Assembly (NCBI GenBank): GCA_002197995.1
Contig: NGZR01000003.1
Span: 2,356,001-2,420,000 of the forward strand
DNA length: 64,000 nucleotides
Reading direction: 5' to 3'
Origin: Gaeumannomyces sp. JS-464
Lineage: Eukaryota > Ascomycota > Sordariomycetes > Magnaporthales > Magnaporthaceae
The number at the start of each line of letters is the position of its first letter. Within the stretch, counting starts at the first letter, position 1. A program made the translations under genes and the position numbers. This document shows positions 12,101 through 23,400 of this stretch, piece by piece. Below the pieces are notes generated by a model. It was not told the origin of the DNA and searched no databases. It saw nothing but the letters and a program-made list of their open reading frames with translations.

Positions 12101-15100
12101 GATGTTACACTCTCACTGTCCTCCCAAGATGCAGCATCCAGTGTGTTCCTTGAGGTTGCTGTCTGTCCGAGCCAACCAATGTCGAGAGGCCAGGGATGGA
12201 TTCGAAGTCGTACGTTGATATCCCGCTGATCGGGACCCTCCTCCAATCCTCTCGTTTCTGGTCTGAAAGACAGGAAGGAGCAAGCCGACAAGCGAGCCTT
12301 CGGTGCGATGGACGGAAAGGGGAGGTGAGAACGAGCAAAAAAGCTGATGTGGCGACCCTGGCCTTGTTCTGTCTGCCTTCCCGCCTGAGGGCTGTCCTCC
12401 AAGGCGACCCCTGCTGGGCTCCCCTGGCTCCACAGGCCCTGAGTTCCGAGGGAGGAAATCTGGCGATCTCGATCCTGAAGGGCCATTTGACACTGGCACA
12501 CTGGGCGTCCAGTTATTTCGCCGTCCCCACATTGGAAGGCCTGGCGATCATAGCCCTCGGTGTGGCAAGCAAAAAGAAAGACGAGTGGGATAGCTGGGCT
12601 AATTTTTTTTTTCTTTCCTGGGGCCCTGCAGGCCAAGCTTCGGTGATGTTTCCAATCGAGGACAGAGGCGCCGCACCCGAGATGCTTTTTTCAAGCCCAT
12701 CTTGCCGGCCCCAGACGGAGGCGCGCGGGCGGCCTCATTGCGTTTTCCGGAAGCAGCCGTCTCACGTCACTCTTGGAAGGAAAATCCTGTCCTGGTCTGG
12801 CTGGCACGGATGCGCTAGCTAGCCGCTTTTTGTTCAGGACCACACTGTGCGTAGTCCTTGATTCCTGAGAAGCACAACCAGGGGATGGCGGATTAGGCTG
12901 TTCTGGAAGCAAATGTGCTCTGCAGCCGTCGATGCCCGACTGCCTGCCTGCCGTGCCTGCCCACCTTCAATCACAGAGCCGTGCTGGCATGTCGCCATCT
13001 TTGCTGGGTTCAGGGAACTGATCTGCCATTCGAAATCGCGGTTGACTCAAAATCGCGCTAGGCGAAGCCTTGGGTGTGTCACTAACAGATGGAGCAGCCA
13101 ACCAGACCCGGGGAGAGAGCCATGTCTTTGCCATGCCGCTGGGAAGAATCTCACTAGTGACTCGAAAATAGACCATGGGCCTGGACATGACAAGACAGCC
13201 AGTCAATCAGCCTAGCTGAGCGGCAGGCACATGGGAAAGCGCAGACGGCGCCATCGTGTAGCCTCTATCGACGAGCGTGGCGCGAGTCGTGCTGGACTAC
13301 CAAGCGTGCCAAGCAAAGCAGGCCTGGTGGCCTGCAATATTCAAAAGAAGGACCCTGTGAGAATCATTGGATCCCGGAGAATACGCCTTTCCGCATCGGG
13401 AGCTAGCGCGTGAGGGGGAGGCTTTTGAGGCTTGCAGGGTCAATTTTATATGGTGGGATTCTCTCCGCGGAGCTGGGAGGCCCCTTGAATGCACCCCGCT
13501 GAAAAAGATTCGTGCCGCGATTGCCTCTGAGGGTATGGAAAAATCTAGGCTCGCTTTGCCATCCATTGGCAGAAATGGAGCCAATACCTAAAGATAATTC
13601 CCAGAGTTTCTCCCTTCCAATTTCCCATAGAGGGCATACGCCGGAGACCGGACGGTCATTGTCGGGCAAATTCCTCCGTCCCAACGTCTGGCGTGGGCCA
13701 CGGGGAAAGGACGAGGCTGACCCGGACGGGGCCCTTCTGGGCCTTCTGGGACGGGCAAGCAGCAAGTCGCAAGATGACCCTGGACGGCCATAGCTCCTCC
13801 TCGTTGTGGAGCACGCACTGCGCTGACAAGCGGCCGGCCGGCCGGGCCACAGCGGAAAAGGGTGGAGCCATGGCCCGTGCAATGTCGGTAAAATTCGAAG
13901 GAGGAGTCGCGGTTGGCCTTTTGATTGGCAACTCTGGACATAGGTTTTCTTCGAATCACACCTCGCTGAGTGCACAGCGCAATACGCCGCTCGTCGTGCT
14001 CCATTTGCATCCTCCCTACGTGAACGCGGGCCGACCGGAGCCGGCAGCGTGGAGGGTCCTGTTTGTTGTGAATGTCACATGGTTTAAGCTCCCAAATCAT
14101 CAATCTATATTCGGGCCGGCTTTCAGAACTATGCTCTTCCCGGCCGACGGAGTGCGTTGGTTTATCGTGGAGAGAGGAAGAGGGAGAACGAGAGGTCACA
14201 AACGGCCCACCATAGTGGATGTTGGTCCTGACGGCTGACGCGGAGCGGCACCCATGTCTTCCGGCCGCTGCGGTGAGAGGAGCCCGTGGCAAGCTTTTCC
14301 CATCAGTTTTCGCATCCCCATCGCGTGATCTTCAACTTTCCCAGGATCCAATAAAGTGAAAGGGGCAGATAGGAGCGTGAAGGATGCCAAGGGTTGAACA
14401 ATAACCCCCACCCCTCCGCTTGTAGTCACCTCGCAGTGAGACGCCCCGTGTTCGCCTAAATATCACCTAGGTATCGCAGGAGACGTCGGTGAGTTTCTAG
14501 CGCATGTGATTGCTGAGACATGCAGCCCATAGATCCACGGTACCTGCAGATCTGGCCCGTCCGAAGGGGCGAGAGTGACACGCACGCCGGACCCCATGTT
14601 TCTCCTTGCATGCATCTTTGTCTCATCGCCCGCGGCCCAGCTGTCCCCCGCGAGACGCTGTGCGGTCGTTTAAAATCGCATGGTCGGACGACATGGAGTG
14701 GACCAGCAACGGCACCCCGAATTCGAGCGGGTCATGGATTACGTCCGATATCAGCTCTCAACTGAACAGAACTTAATCGGCCGAATGCGGCCCGGCCACA
14801 TCTTTTCCCCCGAGGGCCGGGCCTGGAACCACTGTCGTAAATGCTGACTTGACGCTAGGGGCTATGTGCCGAAAAAAAGGTCTCGAATTGCCGGCCTTGG
14901 TCCTCCGCCAACCTGCCTCTGTTTGTGTTCCCTAAGAGAGCTACGCCATTTCCGTTACCTGTTAGGCATCATACCTAGGGACTAAACAAAACAAGACGGG
15001 ACGTCTGTAGTTTACGGGGAGGGTAGGCGCGGTGAACACCGGGTATTACGTGGGGGTATTAACCGCACTCTTTTCCGCTTTGTTGTTAGCGGTTTAGATG

Positions 15101-15529
15101 AAAGGTTATATTTGTGCAGTTCAACATCGGGTGCTGTGCACCACGCTCCTTTTCCTCTCCCGGACCCAGGGCTCGTTGGGCCGAGAAGCCCGCAATGTAG
15201 ACTGCAGCTAGCTGACTTATCATTGACGGCCTGTAGGTTCAGTGATGACGGTTGACGGTCCCGCATGGGCACGTCAATGGTACAGTCTGATTCTTCAGCA
15301 TGACCTGTCGGACGGCGTGCAACATATGTTAGTCAATGTCCACATGGCCTCTGAGCTGGCATGGGAGCACCGGACGGATGAGAACTCACGTTCTGGTGAA
15401 CATGCCCGTTTCCTCCCACAATACTTGAGGCTTGACGTGCCCGACTCGACGCACGGCCTGGCCTTGCAAGTAATCTAATCACACGCGTGACTAAACCCGA
15501 AGCCCATCACGACGGAGATGCCCGGGGTC
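9048..15529. other. Long stretch without a recognisable gene
   Basis: About 6.5 kb separates URC4 from FAL1. The left end is the URC4 leader and promoter, and the right end is the FAL1 3' region. Open frames reach 208 codons (12196-12822) and 181 codons (13693-14238) on the plus strand. None shows domains, signal peptides or convincing spliced continuations, and codon use looks mixed. A CT-rich tract at about 10750-10860 resembles a fungal promoter, but I could not attach a gene to it. A lineage-specific gene, a long noncoding transcript or decayed sequence cannot be excluded. Confidence 0.45.
9095..9127. repeat. (CTG)11 microsatellite in the URC4 5' region
   Basis: Eleven uninterrupted CTG units on the plus strand, read as CAG on the URC4 strand. 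They lie about 50 bases upstream of the URC4 start codon and so probably in its 5' leader. Confidence 0.9.
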
Positions 15530-16892
15530 TTAAGCAATGAGATCTGCCACGTTCATGGGCATCTCGTCGATCTGGGTCGAGTAGTAAACTGCATGGACAC
15601 CAGACGGTCAGCAAAAAACGAAAGCGACAAATTGCCGACGACGCAAGGGGCAAATCTCAGAAGACCTACGCTCGATATCACGGAGGATCCGCACGTCCTC
15701 GCTAGTGACGAAGTTGATAGCAACGCCCTTGCGACCAAACCTGCCGGAGCGACCGATGCGATGGATGTAGTTCTCGCGGTTGCTGGGCAGGTCGTAGTTA
15801 ATAACTAGACTGACCTGCTGGACGTCAATTCCGCGAGCCCAGACATCGGTCGAGATCAGGACACGGCTGTTGCCCTGCCTGAAGTCCTGCATGATGCTGT
15901 CACGTTCCTTCTGCGGCATGTCGCCGTGCATGCTGCTGACGGTAAAGTTCGCCTCTCGCATCTTGTCGGTCAACCAGTCGACCTTGCGACGGGTATTGCA
16001 GAAGATAACAGCCTGGGTGATAGTCAGGGTGTCGTAAAGATCGCACAGGGTGTCGAACTTCCAGTCCTCCTTCTCGATTGCAATAAAGTACTGCTTCAGT
16101 CCCTCGAGCGTCAGCTCGTCACGCTTGACGAGGATACGGACGGGGTCGGTCATGAACTTGGTGGTCATGTCGAGCACGTCGTAGGGGAGCGTGGCGGAGA
16201 CGACGACGACTTGGGTGGCGGGCGGAAGGTAACGGTAGACGTCGTAGATTTGCTCGCGGAAGCCCTGGTTCAGGAGCTCGTCGGCCTCGTCCAGGACCAG
16301 CATCTTGATGTGGCGGGTGCGCAGGTGGCGGCGACGGATCATGTCGGCAACACGGCCGGGGTTCCCGACACAATGTGCTGGCCATAGTCGAGCTTGCGGA
16401 TATCCTCGCCGACGTTGGTGCCGCCAATGCAGGCGTGGCACTGGACATTCATGTAGTCGCCGAGGGCCATGACGACGCTCTGGATCTGGGTCGCAAGCTC
16501 GCGCGTCGGTGATAGCACTAGGGCTTGGGTCTCGCGCACGGCAGTGTCAATAACCTGCAGCATGCTGATCGAGAACGTCGCCGTCTTTCCGGTTCCCGAC
16601 TGGGCCTGAGCGATTGTGTCGCGACCCTTGCACACCTGGACGATGGCGCGGGACTGGACGGCCGAGGGGGACTCGTAGCCGTAGGCGTAGATGCCGCGCA
16701 GGAGGCTCTCTGGGAATTAGTGTGTCAGCGGATGCTTGGCGACTGGCGTAGTAGGAAAAGCGCATTTCTCTCACCTTTGAGAGCCATGGACTCGAAAGTC
16801 GGGTGCACCGTCACTTCCTTAGAGGTGGTGAACTCCATCCTCTCCTCCGCTTTGCGGTCGATGCCGCTGCCGCTACCGCTGCCCTCAGCCAT
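15530..16892 (-). CDS. FAL1: ATP-dependent RNA helicase FAL1 (eIF4A3-like DEAD-box)
   Basis: Exons on the minus strand are 16892-16775, 16709-15670 and 15588-15530, with GTGAGA..CAG and GTAGGT..CAG introns. DEAD-box motifs appear in order: AQSGTGKT (motif I), [11 protein letters not shown] (Ia), [10 protein letters not shown] (II), VVVSATLP (III), [13 protein letters not shown] (V) and [11 protein letters not shown] (VI). The C-terminus MNVADLIA is typical of the eIF4A3/Fal1 branch. FAL1 acts in 18S rRNA maturation in yeast, and the orthologous eIF4A3 is an exon-junction-complex core. One base is missing in GGGG at 16358-16361 ([11 protein letters not shown]). Restoring the count gives 1,218 bases, 405 residues. 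It shares a divergent promoter with SF3A3. Confidence 0.95.
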
Positions 16893-17285
16893 GATTGAGG
16901 TATGAATAAAGAGGCTCGCCGGGTCGGTTGTGTCTGCAACCTCGATGGCGATGGATGTAGGACTCGATCAATTCTCAGAGCGCGAATGAGGACGCGGTGA
17001 TTGAAGTCTGGGGGGCGAGGCGCAGGCGGCCTGTGGTGGGTCTCTGACGACTTTTCAAAAAAATTATGGAGTAGGTCGCCTAAGCGCCGCGTTTGATTGG
17101 CTGCTGGCCACACGCCCATTGAAATCCGCGATTCAAATCGTGGGTTGGTTAGAAAGCTTCAGCCTTGTCCGTTTTTCGAACCTTCATACATCCATTCGAC
17201 TTCCAAGAGCTTGGAAGGTCACCCATCGGCCACATTAGCATTTATCCGTAATCAGAAGCTGCTTCTTCGCTGACGACTGCCTAGC
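16893..17285. promoter_or_regulatory. Divergent promoter between FAL1 and SF3A3
   Basis: The two start codons are 393 bases apart and point outward. An ATTGG (reverse CCAAT) element lies at about 17094-17098. Both genes act in RNA processing, so shared control is plausible but inferred. Confidence 0.6.
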
Positions 17286-18929
17286 ATGCGTCTCGAAGAT
17301 CAGCGCTACGTCCAAGAGGACTTGGAGCGGCTGGAACAGGGTGTTGCGGATCGCATGAGCTTCGAGCCAACTTTCGTACGTCGCGCTGTCTTGCTCATTG
17401 CCCCTGGTTGTGGCCTTCGCATCGTCACTCGCCGCTTGCTAACACTCTCTCCCAATTGCGCGACAGATTCGCGATCGCTTAAACCGCGACCATGAAGTGT
17501 CGCAACTCCTCGATCAAATCCAGAAGCAGTCCAACGAGCTCATCGCCATGTACGAAGACGCCGACGGTCAGCGGTCCAAGGAGGTCCAAATGATCGGCTC
17601 TGGGGACCCCTTCGAGGCGTTCTACAAGCAGCTGAACGACATCAAGGAGCACCACGCCAAGTACCCGAACGAGCAGGCCCAGAACCCTGAGCTTCGGTAC
17701 CGACCGAAGAGGGACGGCCCCGACGCGCAGCCTTACTTGGTCGACGGCATGTTCTCGGGCGAGGAGGCCTTTGGCAAGTTCTTCGATCTGCATATGTCGC
17801 ACGAGGGCTTTGTCAACCTCCCCAACGTCAAGCACCGATCCTACCTGCAGTACATTGAGCTGTTTGACAACTTTGCGCCCGGCGCCGGTGGCGTGAAACG
17901 GTCCGACAAGCTTACCGATCAGTACTTCAAGTACGTCGGCGATCTGGCAGGCTACCTCGAGTCGTTTATCCGCCGCACGAGGCCTCTCGAAGACCTCGAC
18001 AAGCTCTTCGCTACGTACGCCTCTGATTTTGAGGCCGCCTGGGAGAAGGACGAGGTGCCTGGCTGGGAGCTTGAGCAGCCGAGCGCGGCGGGCGGCACAG
18101 GTGCGGCGCGTGCTGCGAGCGCGGCGGAAGCAGTCTGGTGTGCCGACTGCGAGAAAGAGTTCAAGAACGAGAACGTGCACAATGCCCACCTGACAGGCAG
18201 GAAGCACGTAAAGGCTGCCGAGGCACGGGCTAAGCGACTCCAGGACGGAGGGGCGAAGCTAACAGCGACTCGAATGGCGGAACCAATGGCAAGAAAGAGT
18301 CAGCCACCCGCCTCAAGGAGCGGGCGGTCGCCGAGCGCGAGTACAGGATCAAGCGCCTTGCTGAGACCATGAAGACCGAGCGAGACGAGACCAAGGTCAA
18401 CGTGGAGCGGAGGCAAGGCATGACAGAGCGCGAGCGGCAGCAAGAGCTGGAAAACTTCTACAACCTGACGAGCAGTAATTCAGGTGGTTACAACCCGCAG
18501 CTGATGAATGTGGACGAGGAGGAGGACGACGAGGACGATGGCGAGGAGAAGATCTACAACCCCCTGAAGCTGCCACTGGCCTGGGATGGCAAGCCGATCC
18601 CGTTCTGGCTGTACCGGTTGCATGGGCTGGGTGTCGAGTTCAACTGCGAGATCTGCGGCAACTTTGTGTACATGGGCCGGCGGGCTTATGAGAAGCACTT
18701 CAACGAGGCGCGCCACATCTACGGTCTCAAATGTCTTGGCGTCAGCAACACGGCACTTTTCCGCGATATCACCAGCATCGAGGAGGCACTCAAGCTGTGG
18801 GACAAGATCCAGCGCGACCGCAGGAAGAACAAGGTGGACGACGGCAGCGTCGTGCAGATGGAGGATGCCGAGGGAAACGTCATGCCCGAGAAGGTCTACT
18901 ACGATCTTCAGAAGCAAGGCCTGCTCTAA
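17286..18929 (+). CDS. SF3A3: Splicing factor 3A subunit 3 (SF3a60 / Prp9)
   Basis: Exon 1 is 17286-17375 and exon 2 is 17467-18929, joined as EPTF|IRDRLNRDHEVS. The N-terminus LEDQRYVQEDLERLEQG and the region near LFDNFAPG are typical of SF3a60. A C2H2 zinc finger of the U1/matrin type follows (WCADCEKEF..HNAHLTGRKH, about residue 245). The C-terminal finger is FNCEICGNFVYMGRRAYEKH. The protein is part of the U2 snRNP and helps branch-site recognition in the spliceosome, so it is essential. One base is missing in GGGG at 18250-18253, just after the first finger (LQDGG|GEANSDS). With it, 1,554 bases encode 517 residues. An acidic run (DEEEDDEDDGEE) follows the break. Confidence 0.95.
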
Positions 18930-20486
18930 GTCGGCCGACGCGAAAGGCCAGCTTGCCCCGTTCGTCTCGTGGCTCAGGTTATGCTTGCCACTGCCCAACC
19001 GCAATTCGAGGGCGCTTTATTTATACCCACAGTTTTTCGGCACGGCCTCTGGTGTTTTTTGCATTGTCTGCGTGGGGCTTGTCTGGGCTGCCGCTGTAAG
19101 TTGGGATGATACATACCTGTGTACATAGGCGTTTTAGGCGTTTAAGAATACTGCAGCTGACTCTGGCGCGATTGGAACCCCAAGACTTTGGCGATGGGGC
19201 ACCGAGTGGCAGCGCGATGCCTGGTGTCGGTCGGCATTCGTCGGCGAGGCGGCTGCTGGGATCTCTTCTGCCAGGCCTGCAGACGCCTGGCGCCAGACGC
19301 ACCAACGCACAGCTGCCACATCGTGCATGCTTCAATCCCGCTGGCCTGCCTCGCGTGCTCGCTCAGCCGACTGGGGAGCCGATGACGGGCGCCTGACGCG
19401 TATGCTGGCGGCCGGAAGCTTCCCAGAGTGCAAGTTCATGCTTGGGCTCTGCATGTTGAAAGGTCGTAGACGCCGTCCGATTTGGCCACTGTCATGCGGT
19501 TACAGGCAAGTGGCGATGCGTTTGTTTCAACGAATGCCGTTCTGGGCGAGACGATTGGCTGTGGCTGCTCGTCGCTGTCTGGGGTTGGCTTGCACTGCAG
19601 TCGGCCAACCCCTGTCTTTGGCCTGCCTCCCCCAGTGAGCGCTTGCACGCCCCCACGCCCCCCAAAAATGCAATCAGATGGATTGAAGGTTTCCTCCAGC
19701 CGCTCCGCAGTCCTGCTTCCCTGGACAGCTTATTCACTGGCCTTCGTCCAATAAGGATTATGCCTGCTGCTTGAAACGAGACCATCGAGCTGCCTGTCGC
19801 GCGCCGTCGCGTCCAGAGAGGTCCGAGAGGATTCGCTGCCTGCCCATCTTGCCATTCTTCATGCCGTTGATGCCTGAGCGTGGTCGAATGACGTCGGGCC
19901 GCTGCTCCCCTTATGCCCTGCTGGCCCATCCCCGTCTTCCAGAAGAAGCCGAATGGACCGGTCGCTCTCGCTCTAATAGCGCTCCATGAGAGAGAGAGCC
20001 GCGGTGCATGTGCTCCTCTTTACCCCAGACAGACGGAGGCCTTGATAGGCCCAAGTCAAGGTGGCCCAAAGCTGGAGCCACCAGATATGTATAACCTCGG
20101 AGCCGGACGTTACCGCCCTGTGCAGCCAATTCGAACCTGGCCTTCTCAATCCCCGTGCTCACGTTGCCGCCTTGCTCTCCGCTAATACCGACCACCACCG
20201 CCACCACCACAACCTCGTCCACCACCCCCATACCTAGTTCGGTCTGGTAGAGCCCCCGAGCCCGCGCTTGTTGGTGGGCCGTTCACACCGTTCACACCGT
20301 TCAGCCCATCAAGGGTCGTGCTCGTGGCACCTGCGTACCTAATCATTATTAGCATCACCCCATTTTATCAGGACCCTGACCCTGATCCTCCGCCTCGGTT
20401 CTCTATCCTGAGCAGTGCTCCTCATGGCGGTGTTGGGGACACTCTCAAGATAGCCTCGGGAACTCTCCGCCCCAGAGACGCCCACC
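18930..20486. other. Intergenic region
   Basis: This contains the 3' end of SF3A3 and the promoter of the large ankyrin gene. It includes an ACC/CAC-rich patch (about 20185-20230) and three copies of GTTCA(CACC) near 20281-20305. No gene was found. Confidence 0.5.
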
Positions 20487-23400
20487 ATGAAGACGAATTG
20501 GCACACGGAGAAGGCGACCCAGCTTCTTCGAGAGCACCGCGAGGAGCATGCAGACCCCGACTCGCCAGTCGTGTGCAAATGCCAGTGCTCAAAGTTCCCC
20601 AAGGATGGCAGCTTCACGTATAAAGAGATCAACTACATCATGGGCCGCATTGTGGACGAGAACGGATCCGTCGACCTGGTTCAAGGCCCTCCTCGACCTT
20701 GGCGGCGACGTCAACCACACCCGCCGCAGCAGCTCAAGCTTATGGAAGAAGGTCGCCCGCCGGAACCAACAGCCCGAGCGCAGCGATGTGCTCCAGATCG
20801 CCACCGTCCGCTGCGGACCGACGCTCGTCGAGGCCCTCGCCGCCAAGGCGGACCAGGAGAACCTCGACAACGCATTGCACTACGGCTCCTGCGCCGCGAC
20901 CTGGACATACTGAGCGTCCTGCTTAAATACGGCGCCGACCCGGCCGAGCTTCACGAAGACTTCGAGAAGGCCATGATTTGCAGCGAGACCGATATTATCA
21001 GGCTGCTCGTGTCGGACCTAAGCGCCCTGCATCGATTGCCTTCTGTCTCTCTCGCCATGGCAGTGCAAAACGGCGCGACCGAGATCTTGCGCCTGCTGGT
21101 GGCCGCTGGCGCGGACCCCAACTACGGCCTGGGCACCGCAATGGCCATGGCCGTTGGCGCCCAGAAGATTGACTACCTTAGGATCCTCGTATCAGGCCCG
21201 ATACGGGCCTCCGAGGCCTCGCTCGACATCGCGCTCGGTGTCGCACCAGAACCTGTGGAACAGCGACGATGCAACGCAGCGCCAGATGATCGAGATTTGC
21301 CTCCGAGCCGGCGCGCGCGGCGAGCGGACCGAGCGCCTCTTCACGTCGGGCCTCGTTAACAGCGTCAAGAAGAGGCAGTCCCGGCTGCTCGAGCTGATCC
21401 TGCAGAACGCCCGGCCCGCCGACCCCTTCCACACCCTTGCCGTGCTCGAGCCATCAAGGGCAACCAGACCTCACACTCGCACGACTGCTGAGGCTGAGCC
21501 CTTCGCAAGGCTGCATGGTCGCTGCGACGGCACAGGCCATGAAGATCAAGGACAGCGAGGTCCTGTACGAGACGGTGGCGCTGCTGCTGTCAATGGGCGT
21601 GCGGGGCCGGCCTGTCGGGGATGCCTTTGTTCAGTGTGTCCGACTGCTCAGCCGCGGACAAGCCAGCCCCGGCGGCCCGGACCCGTTCCACCGGGAGCTG
21701 GGGAAACTTCTCCTGGGTGCAGGCGATGCCGACATCAACCAGTCGCAGGGCGAGGCCCTCCGCATCGCCATAGTATCAAATCTCAAGCAGGTCGTTTGCG
21801 ACATCATGGACAAGCGACCCACCCTGCCGACCCTCGAGGCTGCGCTGCCGGCCGCGATGCGCGTAAGAGACACGACGCATAAGATGGAGATTGTGCAGAT
21901 GCTGCTGCTTGGTGGGCTTCAGGGGCCCGTGGTGGACAAGGCCCTCGTCGACGCCGTCAACGGCGCACCCAGGAATACACCGCTGGTAGAGCTCCTCCTG
22001 ACGGTGGCGTCGGTCGATCATAACGCGGGCGAGGCGCTCGTGGGCTCGATCCGGAACCAGGACTTGGACGTGCTCAGGCTCATTCTCGCCAAGCGTCCGG
22101 GCCGGCATGCCATGGCCTCAGCGGCGCGCGCTGCCATGGATCTCGCCACCGTGGACCGCCGGACGACCATCGGCGAGCTCATTGGCAACTTCGAGACCGA
22201 ACACCTCAATCTTTGCCTGGCGCAAACCATCGACCTGCCCAAGAGGGACATGGCCCTCGTAGGCATGTTGCTCGACGCCGGAGCGCGTCCCGAGCACGAC
22301 GGCGGCATCTGCATCAAGCTGGCCACGACGACCTCAGACCTGATCCTGCTACGACTACTAGCCGCCAAGACGGGCGCCAACGAAAAGGTGTTCACGGATG
22401 CCCTCGCGCAGCTCATCTCTACGGATGATTCCTGGATGTCACAATCCCGCATCGAGACCATCGAGCTTCTGCTCCGGCACGGCGCCTCGGGGCAGGTGGT
22501 GAACCGGGCTCTGCTCGACGTTGTCCAGGCGTCGATGCCATCTCGTAGCCCCAAGATGCCAGGCAGCCCCAGAAGTCCCCGGAGTCCCATGAGGCCGATG
22601 AGCCCCATGAGCTCCATAAGCCCCGTGCACCCGACGAGTCCCAGGAGCCCCGCGAGCACCAGGACGACCTCCTCCCAGTCTAACAACCTCCCCGCCGATA
22701 CCCTCCTCGACCTCCTCCTCGCGCACGGAGCCGACGTGAATTTTGAGGGCGGAAAACCCGCCCAGCTAGTAGCGCGCTCTGGCGACCGACACTCCCTTCG
22801 CAAGTTCCTAGCCCAGCGCGGCACGAACCAGCGAACGGCCACGGCGGCGCTTTACGCGGCCATCACGGCAGGTCACAGCGAGGCACGCCTTCTGGAGCTG
22901 ATCGACGTGCTGTCCGACCACAAGGCGGCCGCCGCGCCCGACTTCAGCGCGGCCCCCGCCGACGGCATGATGCCGCCCATCTTCCTCTGCCTGGCCGCCT
23001 ACCCGCGGTCTACTATGGTGGTCAATCGACTCATCAGCGCGGGCTGTAACCTGGACCAGACGGTGGCTCAGATTGTGTATGGGCCGTCGTCGGACAGTGG
23101 AAGGGACACGCCGCCGTTCGGGCAGGAGCCGGTCAATGCGCTCATCTGGGCGCTGCTGCAGCCAAGTCAAAGGATCAGCTCTGCGGTCATTACAGAGCTG
23201 GCCGAGCAAGGAGGTAAGACTACTGCGTAGTACCCTACGACAGATGAGTGCCGGGTCCTATACTAACATCGTTCAACCCAGGCAACGTCAAATTCACCAC
23301 CACCAGAAGCAGAGTCACGCCCCTACTCCTGGCAGCCAAGACGGGCCGCCCGGGCCTCGTCGACAAGTTCATCCGCCTCGGCGCCAGCGCGTCCGGGCAG

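Noticed and set aside
12196..12822. 208-codon frame as a gene in the long gap
   Set aside because: No domain, signal or splice support and amino-acid composition looks random.
15926..16387. 153-codon open frame on the plus strand
   Set aside because: Antisense to the FAL1 helicase core; Val/Asp/Gly-rich pattern typical of a complement frame.
20281..20305. GTTCACACC triplication as a defined regulatory element
   Set aside because: It is a very short direct repeat in promoter DNA with no known binding factor that I can name.
22018..22842. 274-codon open frame on the minus strand
   Set aside because: Antisense shadow of the large ankyrin gene, Ser/Arg-rich and without family motifs.
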